Position numbers and translations under genes: made by a program. Below the pieces are notes generated by a model, which was not told the DNA's origin, did not search any database, and saw only the letters and a list, made by a program, of their open reading frames with translations. 64,000 nucleotides of DNA from Cyanothece sp. BG0011 (GTDB lineage Bacteria; Cyanobacteriota; Cyanobacteriia; Cyanobacteriales; Microcystaceae), in contig NZ_PRLH01000139.1 of NCBI RefSeq assembly GCF_003013815.1, forward strand, positions 1 through 64,000, written 5' to 3'. Of this stretch, positions 52,615 through 63,642 are shown in pieces (within the stretch, counting starts at the first letter, position 1; each line of letters begins with the position of its first letter).

Positions 52615-52719
52615 AATTCTCTATTTTAAGGGGTCTCATATTGTGATGGTACAATGGAACAGCACACAATCAACAAAGGGTTATTTAATAACTGATTTTT
52701 TTTCAAGTTTACTTTACTT

Positions 52720-53184
52720 ATGACCTCACCCCAAATTTTTGAACAGACCATTTTAATTAAAGCAAGTTCAACTATGGTTGAACGTTGCATTACCGATTTA
52801 GAATTAATGCACCGTTGGTTAAACCCGGCGTTAAAGTGTGAACCCATTCGAGAATGGAATACAGACATTGGGGGAAGAAGTCGTTTTATTATTAAAATTC
52901 CTCCCATTAATCCAACGTTAATTAGTCATGTGGTTGAACGGGAACCTGGGTTAATTGTTTGGCAATTTACTGGCTTTTTTAAAGGACGCGATCGCTGGGA
53001 ATGTCAACCCATTCACAAAGGAACAAAATTAATTAATCGTTTTGAGTTTGAAATTCCTAATCCTTTAGTGAGTTGGGGGTTTAATCAATTTGCTGCTGCT
53101 TGGACTAAAAAAGATATGAAAGCACAATTAAGACGATTAAAACGGGTGGCAGAAGAGATTTATCAATTAGAATGTAGTAGTTAA
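52720..53184 (+). CDS. SRPBCC (START-like) family protein
   Basis: A 154-residue small lipid- or ligand-binding fold: FEQTILIKASSTMVERCITD, LMHRWLNPALKCEP, FKGRDRWECQPIHKGTKLIN and a long C-terminal helix (FAAAWTKKDMKAQLRRLKRV). This is the START/polyketide-cyclase-like layout with a beta sheet around a hydrophobic cavity. The ligand is unknown. Its stop overlaps the convergent chemotaxis kinase gene by 4 bp. Confidence 0.83.
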   Translation: MTSPQIFEQTILIKASSTMVERCITDLELMHRWLNPALKCEPIREWNTDIGGRSRFIIKIPPINPTLISHVVEREPGLIVWQFTGFFKGRDRWECQPIHKGTKLINRFEFEIPNPLVSWGFNQFAAAWTKKDMKAQLRRLKRVAEEIYQLECSS

Positions 53185-55814
53185 TTAGATCGTTCTACTG
53201 TTAAAAAAGATTCAATGGTTTTGAGTAAACTTTTTGCTAGAATAGGCTTACCTAGATAGGCATTAGCTCCTAATGTTGTTCCTTCTTGTCGATGATGTTG
53301 ACCGGTACGAGAGGTAACCATGATAACAGGAATATGAGCAAAATCTGAGTGTGAACGGATAGTTTTTAGTAATTCAAAGCCATTGAGACGAGGCATTTCT
53401 ATATCTGAAATAATCAGATCAATTCCCCTTTGATGCAGTTCTAATTTTTCCAGTGCTTCTTGTCCATCACGACAAAGAATAACATTAAACCCTACTTTGT
53501 CTAAGATTTTTTCGAGTAACCGTCGGGTTGCTACTGAGTCTTCTGCTATTAATATTGTCCCCTTATTAAAGGATTGTAATCTTTGTTTTTTAGCTGATAA
53601 ATTAGATTTAGTTTCTGAGAAAATAGCCAAAGTTTGAGGGAGAATAACAGGAACTATTTCCCCACTGCCTAAAATGGTACATCCTAATAAGTAATTTGGG
53701 ACAATAACGGTTTCATCAAAGGACTTTACTAATAGTTGTTCTTCGCTGATCAAACTATCTACCATTACCAAAAAGGGAGAAGAGACCCCTTCTAAAATAA
53801 GACCAACTTGAGATTTTACCGAAAGATCACAACGATTTTGATGAGATAATAATTCTGATAAATGTAAGACAGGGATAGATTGATCTCTCCATATTATTTG
53901 CGAAAAATCTGGATGATTCCAGACTAATTCTGATAGGGGAATGGTTTCTAAAACACTAGAGGTAGGAAGGGCAAAAAGATTATGTTGCCATTTAATTAAA
54001 AAGAGAGACATAAAGTTTAAATTGAGAGGAATATTAAGAATAAAAGTCGTTCCTTTATTCATTTCACTATTAACGTTAATGGTTCCTCTTAATTTTTGGA
54101 TTTTATTACGAACAATATCTAAACCCACTCCCCTTCCTGATAATTCACTGGTAGTTTCTACTGTAGAAAAATTAGGATGAAAGATCCATTCTAAAATTGA
54201 GTCTTGGGATAATTTATCAAAGGTTAATTTTGAGGAAACTAATCCTTTTTGTTTGGCTTTTTGATACACTTTATATAAATCAATTCCTTGTCCATCATCC
54301 TTAACTATTATTTGTAACTGATGATGATCAATGCTGGCACTTAGTTCAATTTTAGCCCGTTCAGATTTACCATTAGATAATCTTTCTGATGGTGATTCAA
54401 TCCCATGAGATAAGGCATTATTAATGAGGTGAGATAAGGGGGTTTGTAATTGTTCTAATAGGATTTTGTCCATTAAAACATTTTCCCCTTTAACTAATAA
54501 ATCAACTAACTTTTCATATCGATTATTAAGGGATTCAATTTGAGGAAAAAATCGGTTAGCAATGGTTTTAAAGGGAACTAATCTACATTGGGTGACATTG
54601 CTATAAAGAGCATCAATATTACTATCAAATACATCTAAATTATCAGAAATATCTTGATTAATAAAATTAAGGTCAGCATAATTTTCTTGAAATTGAAGCA
54701 TTAATTCTTGAAAGGTTTGTAAGCTACTATGAATTTCTGTATAGTGATCTAATTCTAAATTATCAAAAGATTCGTTAATATCATTAGAAAGAGGAGCGAT
54801 CGCTAATTGATTATAAAAATTTTGTACTTGTTCTTGAATGGGATTAAGTTGACGCGAAATGTCTCGTATTTTTCGAGTAACTTGAGATAATTGTTGTTGT
54901 CTTAATCTCAATCTTTCTCTCGTTACTAACAATTCTTCTACTTCATTAGTTATGACTTCTAATCGTTCTAAAGGAATTCTTAAATTAGAGGATGATGAAA
55001 AATCCTCTTGAGAGTTAGGGAAAAAATTATTGATATTAATCTTATTTTCTTGTTGATTAAGGGATGATTTAAACTTAACTTCTGACGAGGATAAACAAGT
55101 TTTAGATTTTTTCCGTAATTCAATAATTAATGGTTGAATGATTTCTAACAAATACGCCGAAGGAACCTCATGAAATAAATCTTTTAACGGTTCAATTTTC
55201 TCAACTAACCAAGGCAATTCTAAGGTTTCTCCTAACAATAAACATTCTTGATAAAAATCAAATAAAATAGTTTCTATATTCTTAGGTAAATGATCAGAAG
55301 ATAATGGTTCAATCGTCGAAAAACAACGCTCTAATTCTTTTTGGATGACTAATTGAAGTGAAGGGTTTTCTTGAGCATCTTGATGGGAAATAGCCCTTAA
55401 GTTTTGGTGTGTCGCTAACGTAGAAAAATCAGCTAAAGCTTTTAATAAATTACCATCAGCAAATATGTCTTTTTGTCCCTGGGCTTCATGTAACAACAAA
55501 CTAATTTCTTTAACAGCCCATTCTAACAACTTCCAGCCTTCTTTTTTCTGCGAATGAGACTGTTTTTGGAGAATTTCTAACACATCTTCAAACCCATGAG
55601 ACAATTCCATAATGCTGGATAACTGGGCAATTCCGGCTCCTCCTTTTAATGAATGGGCAGCCCTTAGTAATTCAGTAAAATCAGCTTTTTCATAACCCTT
55701 TTCTATCTCGGTTTTTAAGATAAAGATATACTCAGGGGCATCTTCATCTAAAAAGCACTGACGGGCTTCTTTAGTCATTTCAGCTAGGGTAATATCATCT
55801 AATTCAAATTTCAT
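53181..55814 (-). CDS. CheA-type hybrid histidine kinase (PilL/TaxAY-like)
   Basis: An 877-residue kinase. Domains: Hpt (about 1-110, phospho-His54 in AAHSLKGGAGIAQL), a second helical region (about 150-240), dimerisation helices (about 290-420), HATPase (about 440-600; VLMDKILLEQLQTPLSHLIN, VKDDGQGID, GRGVGLDIVRNKI, GTTFILNIPL), a CheW-like domain (about 605-735) and a C-terminal receiver (about 752-870; IAEDSVATRRLL, IISDIEMPRLNG, VMVTSRTG). It ends a five-gene operon and should phosphorylate the PilG and PilH receivers to steer type IV pili in phototaxis or twitching. Its end overlaps a convergent gene by 4 bp. Confidence 0.93.
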   Translation of the reverse strand: MKFELDDITLAEMTKEARQCFLDEDAPEYIFILKTEIEKGYEKADFTELLRAAHSLKGGAGIAQLSSIMELSHGFEDVLEILQKQSHSQKKEGWKLLEWAVKEISLLLHEAQGQKDIFADGNLLKALADFSTLATHQNLRAISHQDAQENPSLQLVIQKELERCFSTIEPLSSDHLPKNIETILFDFYQECLLLGETLELPWLVEKIEPLKDLFHEVPSAYLLEIIQPLIIELRKKSKTCLSSSEVKFKSSLNQQENKININNFFPNSQEDFSSSSNLRIPLERLEVITNEVEELLVTRERLRLRQQQLSQVTRKIRDISRQLNPIQEQVQNFYNQLAIAPLSNDINESFDNLELDHYTEIHSSLQTFQELMLQFQENYADLNFINQDISDNLDVFDSNIDALYSNVTQCRLVPFKTIANRFFPQIESLNNRYEKLVDLLVKGENVLMDKILLEQLQTPLSHLINNALSHGIESPSERLSNGKSERAKIELSASIDHHQLQIIVKDDGQGIDLYKVYQKAKQKGLVSSKLTFDKLSQDSILEWIFHPNFSTVETTSELSGRGVGLDIVRNKIQKLRGTINVNSEMNKGTTFILNIPLNLNFMSLFLIKWQHNLFALPTSSVLETIPLSELVWNHPDFSQIIWRDQSIPVLHLSELLSHQNRCDLSVKSQVGLILEGVSSPFLVMVDSLISEEQLLVKSFDETVIVPNYLLGCTILGSGEIVPVILPQTLAIFSETKSNLSAKKQRLQSFNKGTILIAEDSVATRRLLEKILDKVGFNVILCRDGQEALEKLELHQRGIDLIISDIEMPRLNGFELLKTIRSHSDFAHIPVIMVTSRTGQHHRQEGTTLGANAYLGKPILAKSLLKTIESFLTVERSN

Positions 55815-55855
55815 ATTTGCCTCAGTTTATTAGTTTAATAAAAATTCAAAAAAAT

Positions 55856-58438
55856 CTAAGATTGTAAACGAAACTGCTCGACAGATATCTGTAAAACCTT
55901 CATTTTTTCAACTAAAGTATGAAGAGAGTTAACCACATTTTCTGCTTCTGAGGAAGTCTGTTGAGAAATAAGCGCAACGTCATGTATTTTCTGATTAATT
56001 TGTTGAGACGCATGGGTTTGAGCCGTTGTATTCTGGGTAATTTGTTCTAAATAATCATCCATGTTTTCGCTAGTAAGGGCTAACCCTTGTAAAATTTCTT
56101 GGGTTTGACGAATTAACTGGGTTCCTGTAACCACTTCTGCGGTACTATTTTCCATATCTTCTAACACTAAAGAAGTGTCTTCTTGTATGGTTTCTACTAA
56201 ATATTGAATGTCTTGAGTGGCTTCGGTAACTTTAGTGGCTAAACGACTAACTTCTTCAGAAACACTTTTAAACCCTTCCCCATGCTCTCCTGCTCTTGCT
56301 GCTTCAATAGACGCATTAAAAGCTAACACATTGGTTTTTTCAGAAATTGAAGAAATAATAGTAACAATTTGAGAAATTTCTTGAGACGATTCTGCTAATT
56401 TTTTCAGTTTTTTAGCGGTTCCTGCCACTGAAAAACGAATTTTTTGAATACTATTAACCGTATGATTCATAGCAATATCCCCTTCTTTTGCTTGTTGACG
56501 AGCTAATTTAGAAATATTGGCTACTTCTTGGGTTGAATCAGCGACACTTTGAATGGACTGATTAATATCAGCCACCCGTTCAAACACTTGGTTAATTTCT
56601 TGCGCTTGATTAATGGCTGCTTGGGAGAGATTTTTAACTTCTTTTTCTTTCTCTAATGCTAAAACATTGACCTCAGAGGAGACTGTTTTGACTTGAGAAA
56701 CTAAACCCCGAAGACTACCAATCGTCATGTTAAACGCATCAGCAACGGACCCCACAACCCCGTCAGTAACTTCTGCTTCAACGGTTAAATTTCCTTTTTG
56801 TGCTTCTTCAATATCTAACAACATTTTTATCACTTCTTGTTGCAGGTTTTCTCTAGCTTGTCGTTGTTTTTCTGCTTCTTTTTCTTGTTGTTCGGCATAA
56901 TAGGAAAGTTCAGCTTCTGAAGCGACAATACTATCAGCCATAAGATTAAAACTTGTGGCTAATTCTCCCATTTCATCATTGGCAAATTTTTCGGCTCTAA
57001 CTTGACGATTTCCTGAAGAAAATTCGCTGGTTGTTTCTCTTAATTTATTAAGGGGTTTAAGAATCGCTTGTCCGAGTAATTTGGCTAAAACAATACTGAC
57101 AGCAATCGTTAATAATGCAGCCATCCCTTGAAGACTTAAACTTTGTAACATTAATGTATTTAAAGCATGATGGGGGGTTCCTCTTAATAAAACACCGATG
57201 GGTTTATTTTCAAAATTAAATAATGCTTTGGCTGCTACTGTATAAGGATTATTTTTGATATTGACAACTCCTGTAATTACGTTTCCATTAGCGTCAATGG
57301 CTTTTTGTAATAATTTATTATTGGGAAGAGTTGGGTTTTCTTTGAGAATTCCATTGGCATTAAGTAATTGAGAAGTGGCTAAACTAAAGTTACCTTGATT
57401 ATCATATAAATAAACTGCGCTATAACCATTATTAAAGGCTTTTAATGTATTATTAACCACGGGAGGCTTAACCACATCTCCAGAGATTAAAGCTCCTACA
57501 ATTTCGGCTTTTCCGTTACGAACTGGGGTGATAGTATAACGAATCAAAAAATTAGGTTTACTGTCAGATTTAATATTCATGTCTCGGGCTAACATTTTCG
57601 CAGCGAAACTATTTTCTTGGGCTAACTCATCGTAAGGAATTATTTCAGTAAAGTTACTTTTTTCACCAGTTTTAAGGGTTTTTGTAACTAAGCCATAAGG
57701 ATTAAATACAAGTTGATTTACTTTAATATTTCCTGTAGCAATGGTAATTCCATCTTTATCAACTAACGTAGCAAATTCTATTTTTTGTTTATGAATTTCA
57801 TTGGCTAAAGTCGTTAAAACTTCCCCAGTTGCTTTTTTGGTTTCTGCTGCTTCAATAATACCTAAATTATTGGCTTGACTATCAAAAGTCATTTCCATCT
57901 GTTCGATTTTCGAGTTATAATTAATTTCGGCAACTTTTAACTCTGATTTTGCTTGATTTACTAATTGAAATCGCCCATTACTAATAATTAAAACTGCCCC
58001 AACACCCACTAAAGTTAAAATCGACCCAATTTCTGAAGTTAATAAAACCCCTAATTGTTTCGTTTGAATGGGTAAATCATAAAATTGTTTCAGTAATTTT
58101 TGATGTAAAGGAAGGGACTCAACTAAATTATTAGTGATAGTTGATGTTATTTTGTGTTCATCAAGATTAGCATCGTTAGAAGTGGTTTCAAGGGTAGATA
58201 AAGCTTTTTGGGCAATCCCTTTATAGGTTCCTTCTCTATCAAGTTCAATCACCTGCTGATAAAGAGAAATTGCCTGATTAATATTACCCGATTTTTCTAA
58301 ATTACTGGCTTGTAATATTAAATTTAAACAAGCATTACCATCAGTATTTTCAACCATTGAATGCTCATAAGAATTTTCCTGATTAGGGTCTTGAGAAGAT
58401 AAAGAATTATCATTAAAATCTAACATTTTTTTATCCAT
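55856..58438 (-). CDS. pilJ: Methyl-accepting chemotaxis protein, PilJ-like
   Basis: An 860-residue transducer from the ATG at 58438 (MDKKMLDFNDNSL); a TTG 18 bp earlier is the other option. Order: a cytosolic N-terminal segment with a tetratricopeptide-like stretch (LEKSGNINQAISLYQQVIEL), TM1 (LTSEIGSILTLVGVGAVLII), a large periplasmic Cache-like domain (about 180-440), TM2 (MAALLTIAVSIVLAKLLG), HAMP (PLNKLRETTSEFSSG) and the signalling hairpin (VLAFNASIEAARAGEHGEGF). No phytochrome/GAF domain is present, so it resembles PilJ rather than the blue-light receptor PixJ. It senses a signal at the pilus-bearing envelope. Confidence 0.92.
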   Translation of the reverse strand: MDKKMLDFNDNSLSSQDPNQENSYEHSMVENTDGNACLNLILQASNLEKSGNINQAISLYQQVIELDREGTYKGIAQKALSTLETTSNDANLDEHKITSTITNNLVESLPLHQKLLKQFYDLPIQTKQLGVLLTSEIGSILTLVGVGAVLIISNGRFQLVNQAKSELKVAEINYNSKIEQMEMTFDSQANNLGIIEAAETKKATGEVLTTLANEIHKQKIEFATLVDKDGITIATGNIKVNQLVFNPYGLVTKTLKTGEKSNFTEIIPYDELAQENSFAAKMLARDMNIKSDSKPNFLIRYTITPVRNGKAEIVGALISGDVVKPPVVNNTLKAFNNGYSAVYLYDNQGNFSLATSQLLNANGILKENPTLPNNKLLQKAIDANGNVITGVVNIKNNPYTVAAKALFNFENKPIGVLLRGTPHHALNTLMLQSLSLQGMAALLTIAVSIVLAKLLGQAILKPLNKLRETTSEFSSGNRQVRAEKFANDEMGELATSFNLMADSIVASEAELSYYAEQQEKEAEKQRQARENLQQEVIKMLLDIEEAQKGNLTVEAEVTDGVVGSVADAFNMTIGSLRGLVSQVKTVSSEVNVLALEKEKEVKNLSQAAINQAQEINQVFERVADINQSIQSVADSTQEVANISKLARQQAKEGDIAMNHTVNSIQKIRFSVAGTAKKLKKLAESSQEISQIVTIISSISEKTNVLAFNASIEAARAGEHGEGFKSVSEEVSRLATKVTEATQDIQYLVETIQEDTSLVLEDMENSTAEVVTGTQLIRQTQEILQGLALTSENMDDYLEQITQNTTAQTHASQQINQKIHDVALISQQTSSEAENVVNSLHTLVEKMKVLQISVEQFRLQS

Positions 58439-58464
58439 TATTGATAAGATGAGCAACTTTTTTA

Positions 58465-58920
58465 CTATTTATTGATAGTTTTAAAAATAGTTTCTGTGTT
58501 TAAAATACCAAAAACAGTATTATCTTTTTTTACAACTTTATCTAAACAGTGTTTAAATTGTGATGCAAAATAATTAGAAGCAATATTGTCTGATTGAGTT
58601 TTTATGTTCAGAACACCTTCTATTTTTTTAACCACTAAAGCAACTTTTTTTGTTTTTCCTGAAACAGAGGATTTCACAATAATAGCTGTTAAATTTTCTT
58701 TTCTGTTCAGTAAATCCGAGTCTATTTGAAAAAATTGATCAGTATCTAAAACCCATAATAAAGCCCCTTGATAATTAGTAACCCCTAATAAGTAATTAGA
58801 AACACCAGGAATTAAACAGATATTTTCTGGAGTAATTTGTATCACGGTTCCCATGTTTTCTAGGGGTAAAGCTAAGTGGATAGATTTAGATAATTCGATT
58901 CCAAAATAGTCTTTTTTCAT
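58465..58920 (-). CDS. pilI: CheW-like adaptor, PilI-like
   Basis: A 151-residue CheW domain: FGIELSKSIHLALPLENMGT, ICLIPGVSNYLLGVTNYQGA and LLWVLDTDQFF. The ATG at 58920 is preferred; an upstream TTG would overlap the preceding stop. It links the PilJ receptor to the CheA-type kinase. It lies 26 bp before pilJ and 11 bp after pilH. Confidence 0.9.
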   Translation of the reverse strand: MKKDYFGIELSKSIHLALPLENMGTVIQITPENICLIPGVSNYLLGVTNYQGALLWVLDTDQFFQIDSDLLNRKENLTAIIVKSSVSGKTKKVALVVKKIEGVLNIKTQSDNIASNYFASQFKHCLDKVVKKDNTVFGILNTETIFKTINK

Positions 58921-58931
58921 AATAGTTTTTA

Positions 58932-59297
58932 TCAAGAAAGATAACGAGAAACAGCTTGAATTAACTGTTGAGGAGCGAAAGGTTTAGAAATATAATCATT
59001 ACCCCCTTGACGTAATGCCCAAAAACGATCAAATTCTTCTGATTTTGAACTACAAAAAACAATAGGAATATGCCGCCATTGAGGATTTGATCTAATTTTT
59101 CTACATAGTTCTAATCCGGTTTCTTCAGGCATGATAATATCTAAAAGAATCAAGTCAGGAAAGTGATTATTTTCTAGCCATTGCCATGCTAATTTTGCAC
59201 TAGAAACATTTGCTGTTATAAAACCTGCATGGGTTAATAAAGCAGAAATCAATTGTCTTTCAGCGTTAGTATCTTCTACAACTAAAATTGTTTTCAT
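58932..59297 (-). CDS. pilH: CheY-like response regulator, PilH-like
   Basis: A 121-residue single receiver domain: TILVVEDTNAERQLISALL (acidic pair), DLILLDIIMPEETG (phospho-Asp), IVFCSSKSEEFDRFW (Ser at the switch position) and GGNDYISKPFAP (Lys). It is the small output regulator of the pil operon. Confidence 0.93.
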   Translation of the reverse strand: MKTILVVEDTNAERQLISALLTHAGFITANVSSAKLAWQWLENNHFPDLILLDIIMPEETGLELCRKIRSNPQWRHIPIVFCSSKSEEFDRFWALRQGGNDYISKPFAPQQLIQAVSRYLS

Positions 59298-59348
59298 GGG
59301 ACTATCTTTATGAAAAAAGTGTTTTTGAGAGTTGATGCTTTGAGTTGA

Positions 59349-60566
59349 TTAGTGATTAAATGGAGTCGATATTACCTGAGAGTCTTCTAATGAGTTAGCT
59401 GTTTGGTTTAAGGTTAATTGTTTAATGATTTTTAGAAGTTCTTGGGGTTGGCATGGTTTCGTTAAATAATGTTCAACCCCTAGCATTTTTGCTCTAAATT
59501 TATCAACTAATCCATCTCTTCCGGTTAACATTACAATGGGAATGTTTCTTAACTTACTAGACTTTTGTAATATTCTACAAAGTTCATAACCGTTAATTTG
59601 AGGCATATTAATATCCATTAATATTACTTTGGGTTCATATCTTGCTAAAGTCGTTAAACATAAAGTGGGGTCAGTTAAACTCAAGGTTTGATATCCGATA
59701 ATTTCTAATGTTTTCTGGATATGTTTTTGAACAGCGCGACTATCATCAATGCAAGCAATAATAGGCGAACTTATAGAAGATAATTTTCTTTCTTTCCTTT
59801 CAGATGTAATCGTATTTTGACTATTTACCTCAGTAACATTATCGACAAAAGGAAGAATATCAATAATATTAGATTGTAAAAGATATTGAAAATCTGCGAT
59901 AAAAGTTAAGGGTAAAATCCCCCTTTCTTGAGACAATTGATAAATGGATTTTTTTTGAGCTAAATTTAATAACCAAAAAGAGATTCTAGGAACTTGTGTT
60001 TGATCTAAATTTTTTTGAGACTTCCAGAATTGATAGAAGTGATAAGTTTTACTCGAATCTAAATAGAGTCGATGAAATGGACTAAGATAATGGGATGAAA
60101 CGTTTTTCCAGACTGTACTTTTGACATAAGCAGTATTCAGAATATCTTCCCGAGAAAATTTAGTAATGGGTGAGAGAATTTGCTGATTAGATGAAAATTC
60201 AATAAGAGGGTTTTCTATGGTTAAAATATGAGATAAACCTTCCTCAGTTAATTGAAAAAGTAGTCTTTTTAATTGAGACAAAGGTAAATTTTTTGACTCC
60301 CACCAGCTAGTCATAGATTCATAGTCCCCAATATTAAAAAGTAATGTAGGGGGTGAAAATTTTGGAATCAAATATTTACATAAACAACTTAATCTTTCTT
60401 TTTGTCCTACATTGGTGGTGATATAATAAATATAATTATCTTGATAATATAATTCCCAACTGATAAATTTATGTCTAGAGTCTGTTACTTTGAGACATCC
60501 TGAAGGATTATGTTGAGTCATCAGATTACATAAATGATGAACTGTTTTCGGAATTTTTTCTGGCAT
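59349..60566 (-). CDS. pilG: PatA-type response regulator, PilG-like
   Basis: A 405-residue regulator, first gene of the operon. Residues about 1-240 are a PATAN-type region as in PatA/PilG/PixG of cyanobacteria (LCNLMTQHNPSGCLKVTDSR, LSQLKRLLFQLTEEGLSHIL, KKSIYQLSQERGILPLTFIA). Residues about 270-390 are a receiver: ACIDDSRAVQKHIQKTLEII, VILMDINMPQINGYE (phospho-Asp), IVMLTGRDG and HYLTKPCQP. In related species such proteins interact with pilus motor control and with c-di-GMP or light signals. Confidence 0.92.
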   Translation of the reverse strand: MPEKIPKTVHHLCNLMTQHNPSGCLKVTDSRHKFISWELYYQDNYIYYITTNVGQKERLSCLCKYLIPKFSPPTLLFNIGDYESMTSWWESKNLPLSQLKRLLFQLTEEGLSHILTIENPLIEFSSNQQILSPITKFSREDILNTAYVKSTVWKNVSSHYLSPFHRLYLDSSKTYHFYQFWKSQKNLDQTQVPRISFWLLNLAQKKSIYQLSQERGILPLTFIADFQYLLQSNIIDILPFVDNVTEVNSQNTITSERKERKLSSISSPIIACIDDSRAVQKHIQKTLEIIGYQTLSLTDPTLCLTTLARYEPKVILMDINMPQINGYELCRILQKSSKLRNIPIVMLTGRDGLVDKFRAKMLGVEHYLTKPCQPQELLKIIKQLTLNQTANSLEDSQVISTPFNH

Positions 60567-60869
60567 CGTTATAAAAAAATGTTAGAGAACAACTAATAAC
60601 TTACCTATAATATAAGAATATTTATCGAGTGCCTACCTCATGAAAATTCGGTAAATTCACGTGAATAAAATTTGTCTTTTAGTGACATATGCTAATTGAC
60701 AAAACTAGATAAATATGTTCAAAATAGTAGATATTTTCAAGGTTTTGTTACTTAAGTTTTACTTAATTTATTATTAATGAATACTTAACCTTAAAAGGAA
60801 GATTCAAGTCCAGCTAATTTATGTAGATAATCTTCTTCACTTTACAAGAAGCAATGAGTTATAAAATAA
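60567..60869. other. Intergenic region before the pil operon
   Basis: 303 bp between tsaD and pilG, both leftward. It holds a CTTCTT/AAGAAG hairpin just after tsaD (about 60830-60850) without a T-run, and AT-rich DNA with TATATTATAG-type words that may serve the pilG promoter. No gene is seen. Confidence 0.5.
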
Positions 60870-61910
60870 TCAATAAAGTGTCATAACTTCCGTAATTGGT
60901 AAACGAGATTGTACCCCTAAGTTCCATGAAGAAATATGACCTTTTTTTAGGTGTTCACCAGCAGCACAAGCAATCATGGCGGCGTTATCTGTACAAAGTT
61001 TTAGAGGGGGAAAATGGACAGTTAAATTGTGTTTTGTCGCTGCTTCTTGAAGCTGTTTTCTCAGTCCACTATTAGCAGCCACACCACCCCCCACAGCAAT
61101 ATGACTAATGTTATAATCGAGAGCGCAGGTAATGGTTTTTTTAGTTAAAGAACGAGCAACCGTTTCTTGAAAACTAGCCGCTAAATCAGCAATGGGTAAA
61201 GGTTCGTTATTTTCTTGTTTGAGTTTTTCGACTAATCGTAAAACGGCTGTTTTTAAGCCACTAAAACTCGAATCATAAGGATGATAACCCCCCTGGGGTA
61301 AGGATACTTTTCCCTCTGGTAAAGCAAATCGTTTCGGGTTGCCTTGATGGGCTAATTTATCAATAATAGGACCCCCCGGATAGCCTAAGTTTAATAATCT
61401 GGCTACTTTGTCAAACGCTTCCCCGGCTGCATCATCGCGAGTAGTTCCTAATTGTTCATAAATACCACAATCTTTAACATGAATCAGACTGGTGTGACCC
61501 CCTGAGACTAATAAACATAAAAAAGGCGGTTTCCAATTAGGTTCACTGAGATAAGTGGCATAAATATGACCTTCTAAATGATGAATTCCTAAGAAGGGTT
61601 TTTGATGAATCATCGCTAAAGTTTTCGCTGCTGTTTCTCCTACCATTAATGCCCCAATTAATCCCGGTGCAACGGTAGCAGCAATACCATCGATATCATT
61701 CCAGGTCAAGTTTGCTGTTGTTAAGGCTTCTTCAATACAAGGATTAATGGTCAAAAGATGTTGACGGGAAGCTTCTTCAGGAACCACACCGCCATAACGT
61801 TTATGTAGGTCAATTTGGGAAGCGACAACACTACTACAAATTGTTTGATTATTAACAATAGCTACCGCAGTTTCATCGCAACTGGTTTCAATCCCTAGTA
61901 TCGTTGTCAT
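60870..61910 (-). CDS. tsaD: tRNA N6-adenosine threonylcarbamoyltransferase
   Basis: A 346-residue protein from the ATG at 61910 ([20 protein letters not shown]). Upstream in-frame starts lie inside the mscS gene and would add a basic segment foreign to the family. It has the ASKHA fold, [14 protein letters not shown], the metal-binding [20 protein letters not shown] and the C-terminal [20 protein letters not shown]. It transfers threonylcarbamate to A37 of ANN-decoding tRNAs together with TsaB/TsaE. It overlaps the end of the upstream mscS gene by 23 bp, so the two are linked. Confidence 0.96.
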   Translation of the reverse strand: MTTILGIETSCDETAVAIVNNQTICSSVVASQIDLHKRYGGVVPEEASRQHLLTINPCIEEALTTANLTWNDIDGIAATVAPGLIGALMVGETAAKTLAMIHQKPFLGIHHLEGHIYATYLSEPNWKPPFLCLLVSGGHTSLIHVKDCGIYEQLGTTRDDAAGEAFDKVARLLNLGYPGGPIIDKLAHQGNPKRFALPEGKVSLPQGGYHPYDSSFSGLKTAVLRLVEKLKQENNEPLPIADLAASFQETVARSLTKKTITCALDYNISHIAVGGGVAANSGLRKQLQEAATKHNLTVHFPPLKLCTDNAAMIACAAGEHLKKGHISSWNLGVQSRLPITEVMTLY

Positions 61911-63642
61911 AAGCTTGTGAACTGTCTTTTTTTGTGATCTTTTTTGATTGTATCTCGTTATTTTTATCTTGAATAGTATGATGAGTGGAATTGGTGTCAA
62001 GCCACAGGGCTAAACTATTCGATAAAGTTGTTAAAGAATTAATCAGTTCAGGAGAAAGACTTTGTGAGGGTAAATCACTAGAACGAAAATGTAAATCTCT
62101 TTGAGGAAAAGGAATTTCAATTCCTTCTTCTCTAAATTTACTATCAATTTTGAAGTACAAATCACTTTTAATTTGAAATTGTTTATAAGGTTTACTAATC
62201 CAAACTAACAAATTAAAATTTAAAGAACTATCACCAAACTCCGAAAAAAAGACTTGAGGGGATGGTATGGATAAAATATCTCGGTGATTTTTAGCTGTAT
62301 CAATTAAAACTTTTCTCACCGCTTCTAAATTAGAACCATAGGCAACGCCCACAGGAATTTTTAAGCGAGAAATGGGACTAGAATGACTCCAATTAATTAC
62401 TTCTGATTCCAAAAAACGAGAATTGGGTAAAATAACAGAAATTTGATCCAGTGTTCTGATTTCTGTACTTCTGACGCTAATTCTTTCTACGGTTCCCATC
62501 AATTCATCCACTTCAACAAAATCTCCAACTTGTATGGGACGCTCAAAAATCAACACTAATCCACTGACAAATTCTTTCGCAATTCCTTGCAGTCCTAAAC
62601 CAATTCCTACCCCTAAAACACTGGCAAAAACCGTTAAAGAACTTAAGTCTAATCCCCACACTTGTAGAACAACAATAGTTCCTAAAAATATCAGGGTATA
62701 GTTAACAATTAAAGCAGTGGTATCTTGCACCGCACGATTGAGTCCCGTGGCACTTAATAACTTAGATTTTAGGACACGGCTAACCGTACGAGTTAGGGTG
62801 ATAACCCCCGCCAATAAACCAATTAAAATAAAAAAGTCAAGCACCGAATATCTTTGATTTCCTAAAGGAAAAACATCGGTAATTAAACTAACTTTTAAAA
62901 TATCGATAACGAAATCATTCCATTGACGAGTTTGAGGAAATAAACGACTAATATAACCTAGGGCAACAATCCAAATGATGGCACGAATAACCGTTAATAA
63001 AACTAACAATCCCACCAACTGAAAATTAAAAGAAGATTCACTAGGGATGCCTGTTAAAGGTTGATTAGAAGTAGTGGAAATAAGGGGATTAGAATCAGTT
63101 TTTTGTGTGGTGAGCGGTTTTAACCAACGCTGCCAAACCCCTCCCAATTTCCAAGATAAAATAAAAGCTAAGAAAAGAATAGCGATCGCAATAACAATGG
63201 CTTTAATATAATACTGCACCGTTCTTTCTGATTTGGCTTTTTCAATCGCCCTAATTAAAGTATTTTTCCAAGCTTCTGCTTCTTCTTCTAAGTTTTTTCC
63301 CACGGGAACATCATTAGAGGTTACCGATAAGAAATAACTATCATTAATGGTAATAACAGGAACTTCTTGATCTTTATTAATTTCAACTGCAATAGGCTCT
63401 TCATTTTGTTCTATTATTTTGTCTAAGGTATTATTCGCTTTTTCTGCCCGTTGTTGTGCGGTATATTGTCCTGACTCACTCACATAAAACAGGGTGTTTC
63501 CTTCTAAAATAATGGGGGCGGTTGGTTTTTCTTGACCTAAAATGGGACTGACTAAACCAACAAAACCCAAAGCAACTAAAAGGGTTAAACTCCAAGCAAC
63601 TAAAGTGGTTAAGAAATTTCGTTTTTTGCTCCAATAAGACAT
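61888..63642 (-). CDS. MscS-family mechanosensitive channel
   Basis: A 584-residue membrane protein. It has an N-terminal signal-like helix ([20 protein letters not shown]), a periplasmic domain of about 120 residues, then five hydrophobic helices. The pore-lining helix and beta domain of MscS are recognisable: [20 protein letters not shown], then [20 protein letters not shown] and [20 protein letters not shown]. The last 60 residues are polar. It opens under membrane tension to release solutes after osmotic downshift. Confidence 0.9.
   Translation of the reverse strand: MSYWSKKRNFLTTLVAWSLTLLVALGFVGLVSPILGQEKPTAPIILEGNTLFYVSESGQYTAQQRAEKANNTLDKIIEQNEEPIAVEINKDQEVPVITINDSYFLSVTSNDVPVGKNLEEEAEAWKNTLIRAIEKAKSERTVQYYIKAIVIAIAILFLAFILSWKLGGVWQRWLKPLTTQKTDSNPLISTTSNQPLTGIPSESSFNFQLVGLLVLLTVIRAIIWIVALGYISRLFPQTRQWNDFVIDILKVSLITDVFPLGNQRYSVLDFFILIGLLAGVITLTRTVSRVLKSKLLSATGLNRAVQDTTALIVNYTLIFLGTIVVLQVWGLDLSSLTVFASVLGVGIGLGLQGIAKEFVSGLVLIFERPIQVGDFVEVDELMGTVERISVRSTEIRTLDQISVILPNSRFLESEVINWSHSSPISRLKIPVGVAYGSNLEAVRKVLIDTAKNHRDILSIPSPQVFFSEFGDSSLNFNLLVWISKPYKQFQIKSDLYFKIDSKFREEGIEIPFPQRDLHFRSSDLPSQSLSPELINSLTTLSNSLALWLDTNSTHHTIQDKNNEIQSKKITKKDSSQAYDNDTRD

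Noticed and set aside
61911-62000. Upstream extension of tsaD
   Set aside because: The extra 30 residues lie in the mscS coding end and do not resemble any TsaD N-terminus; [15 protein letters not shown] is the family start.
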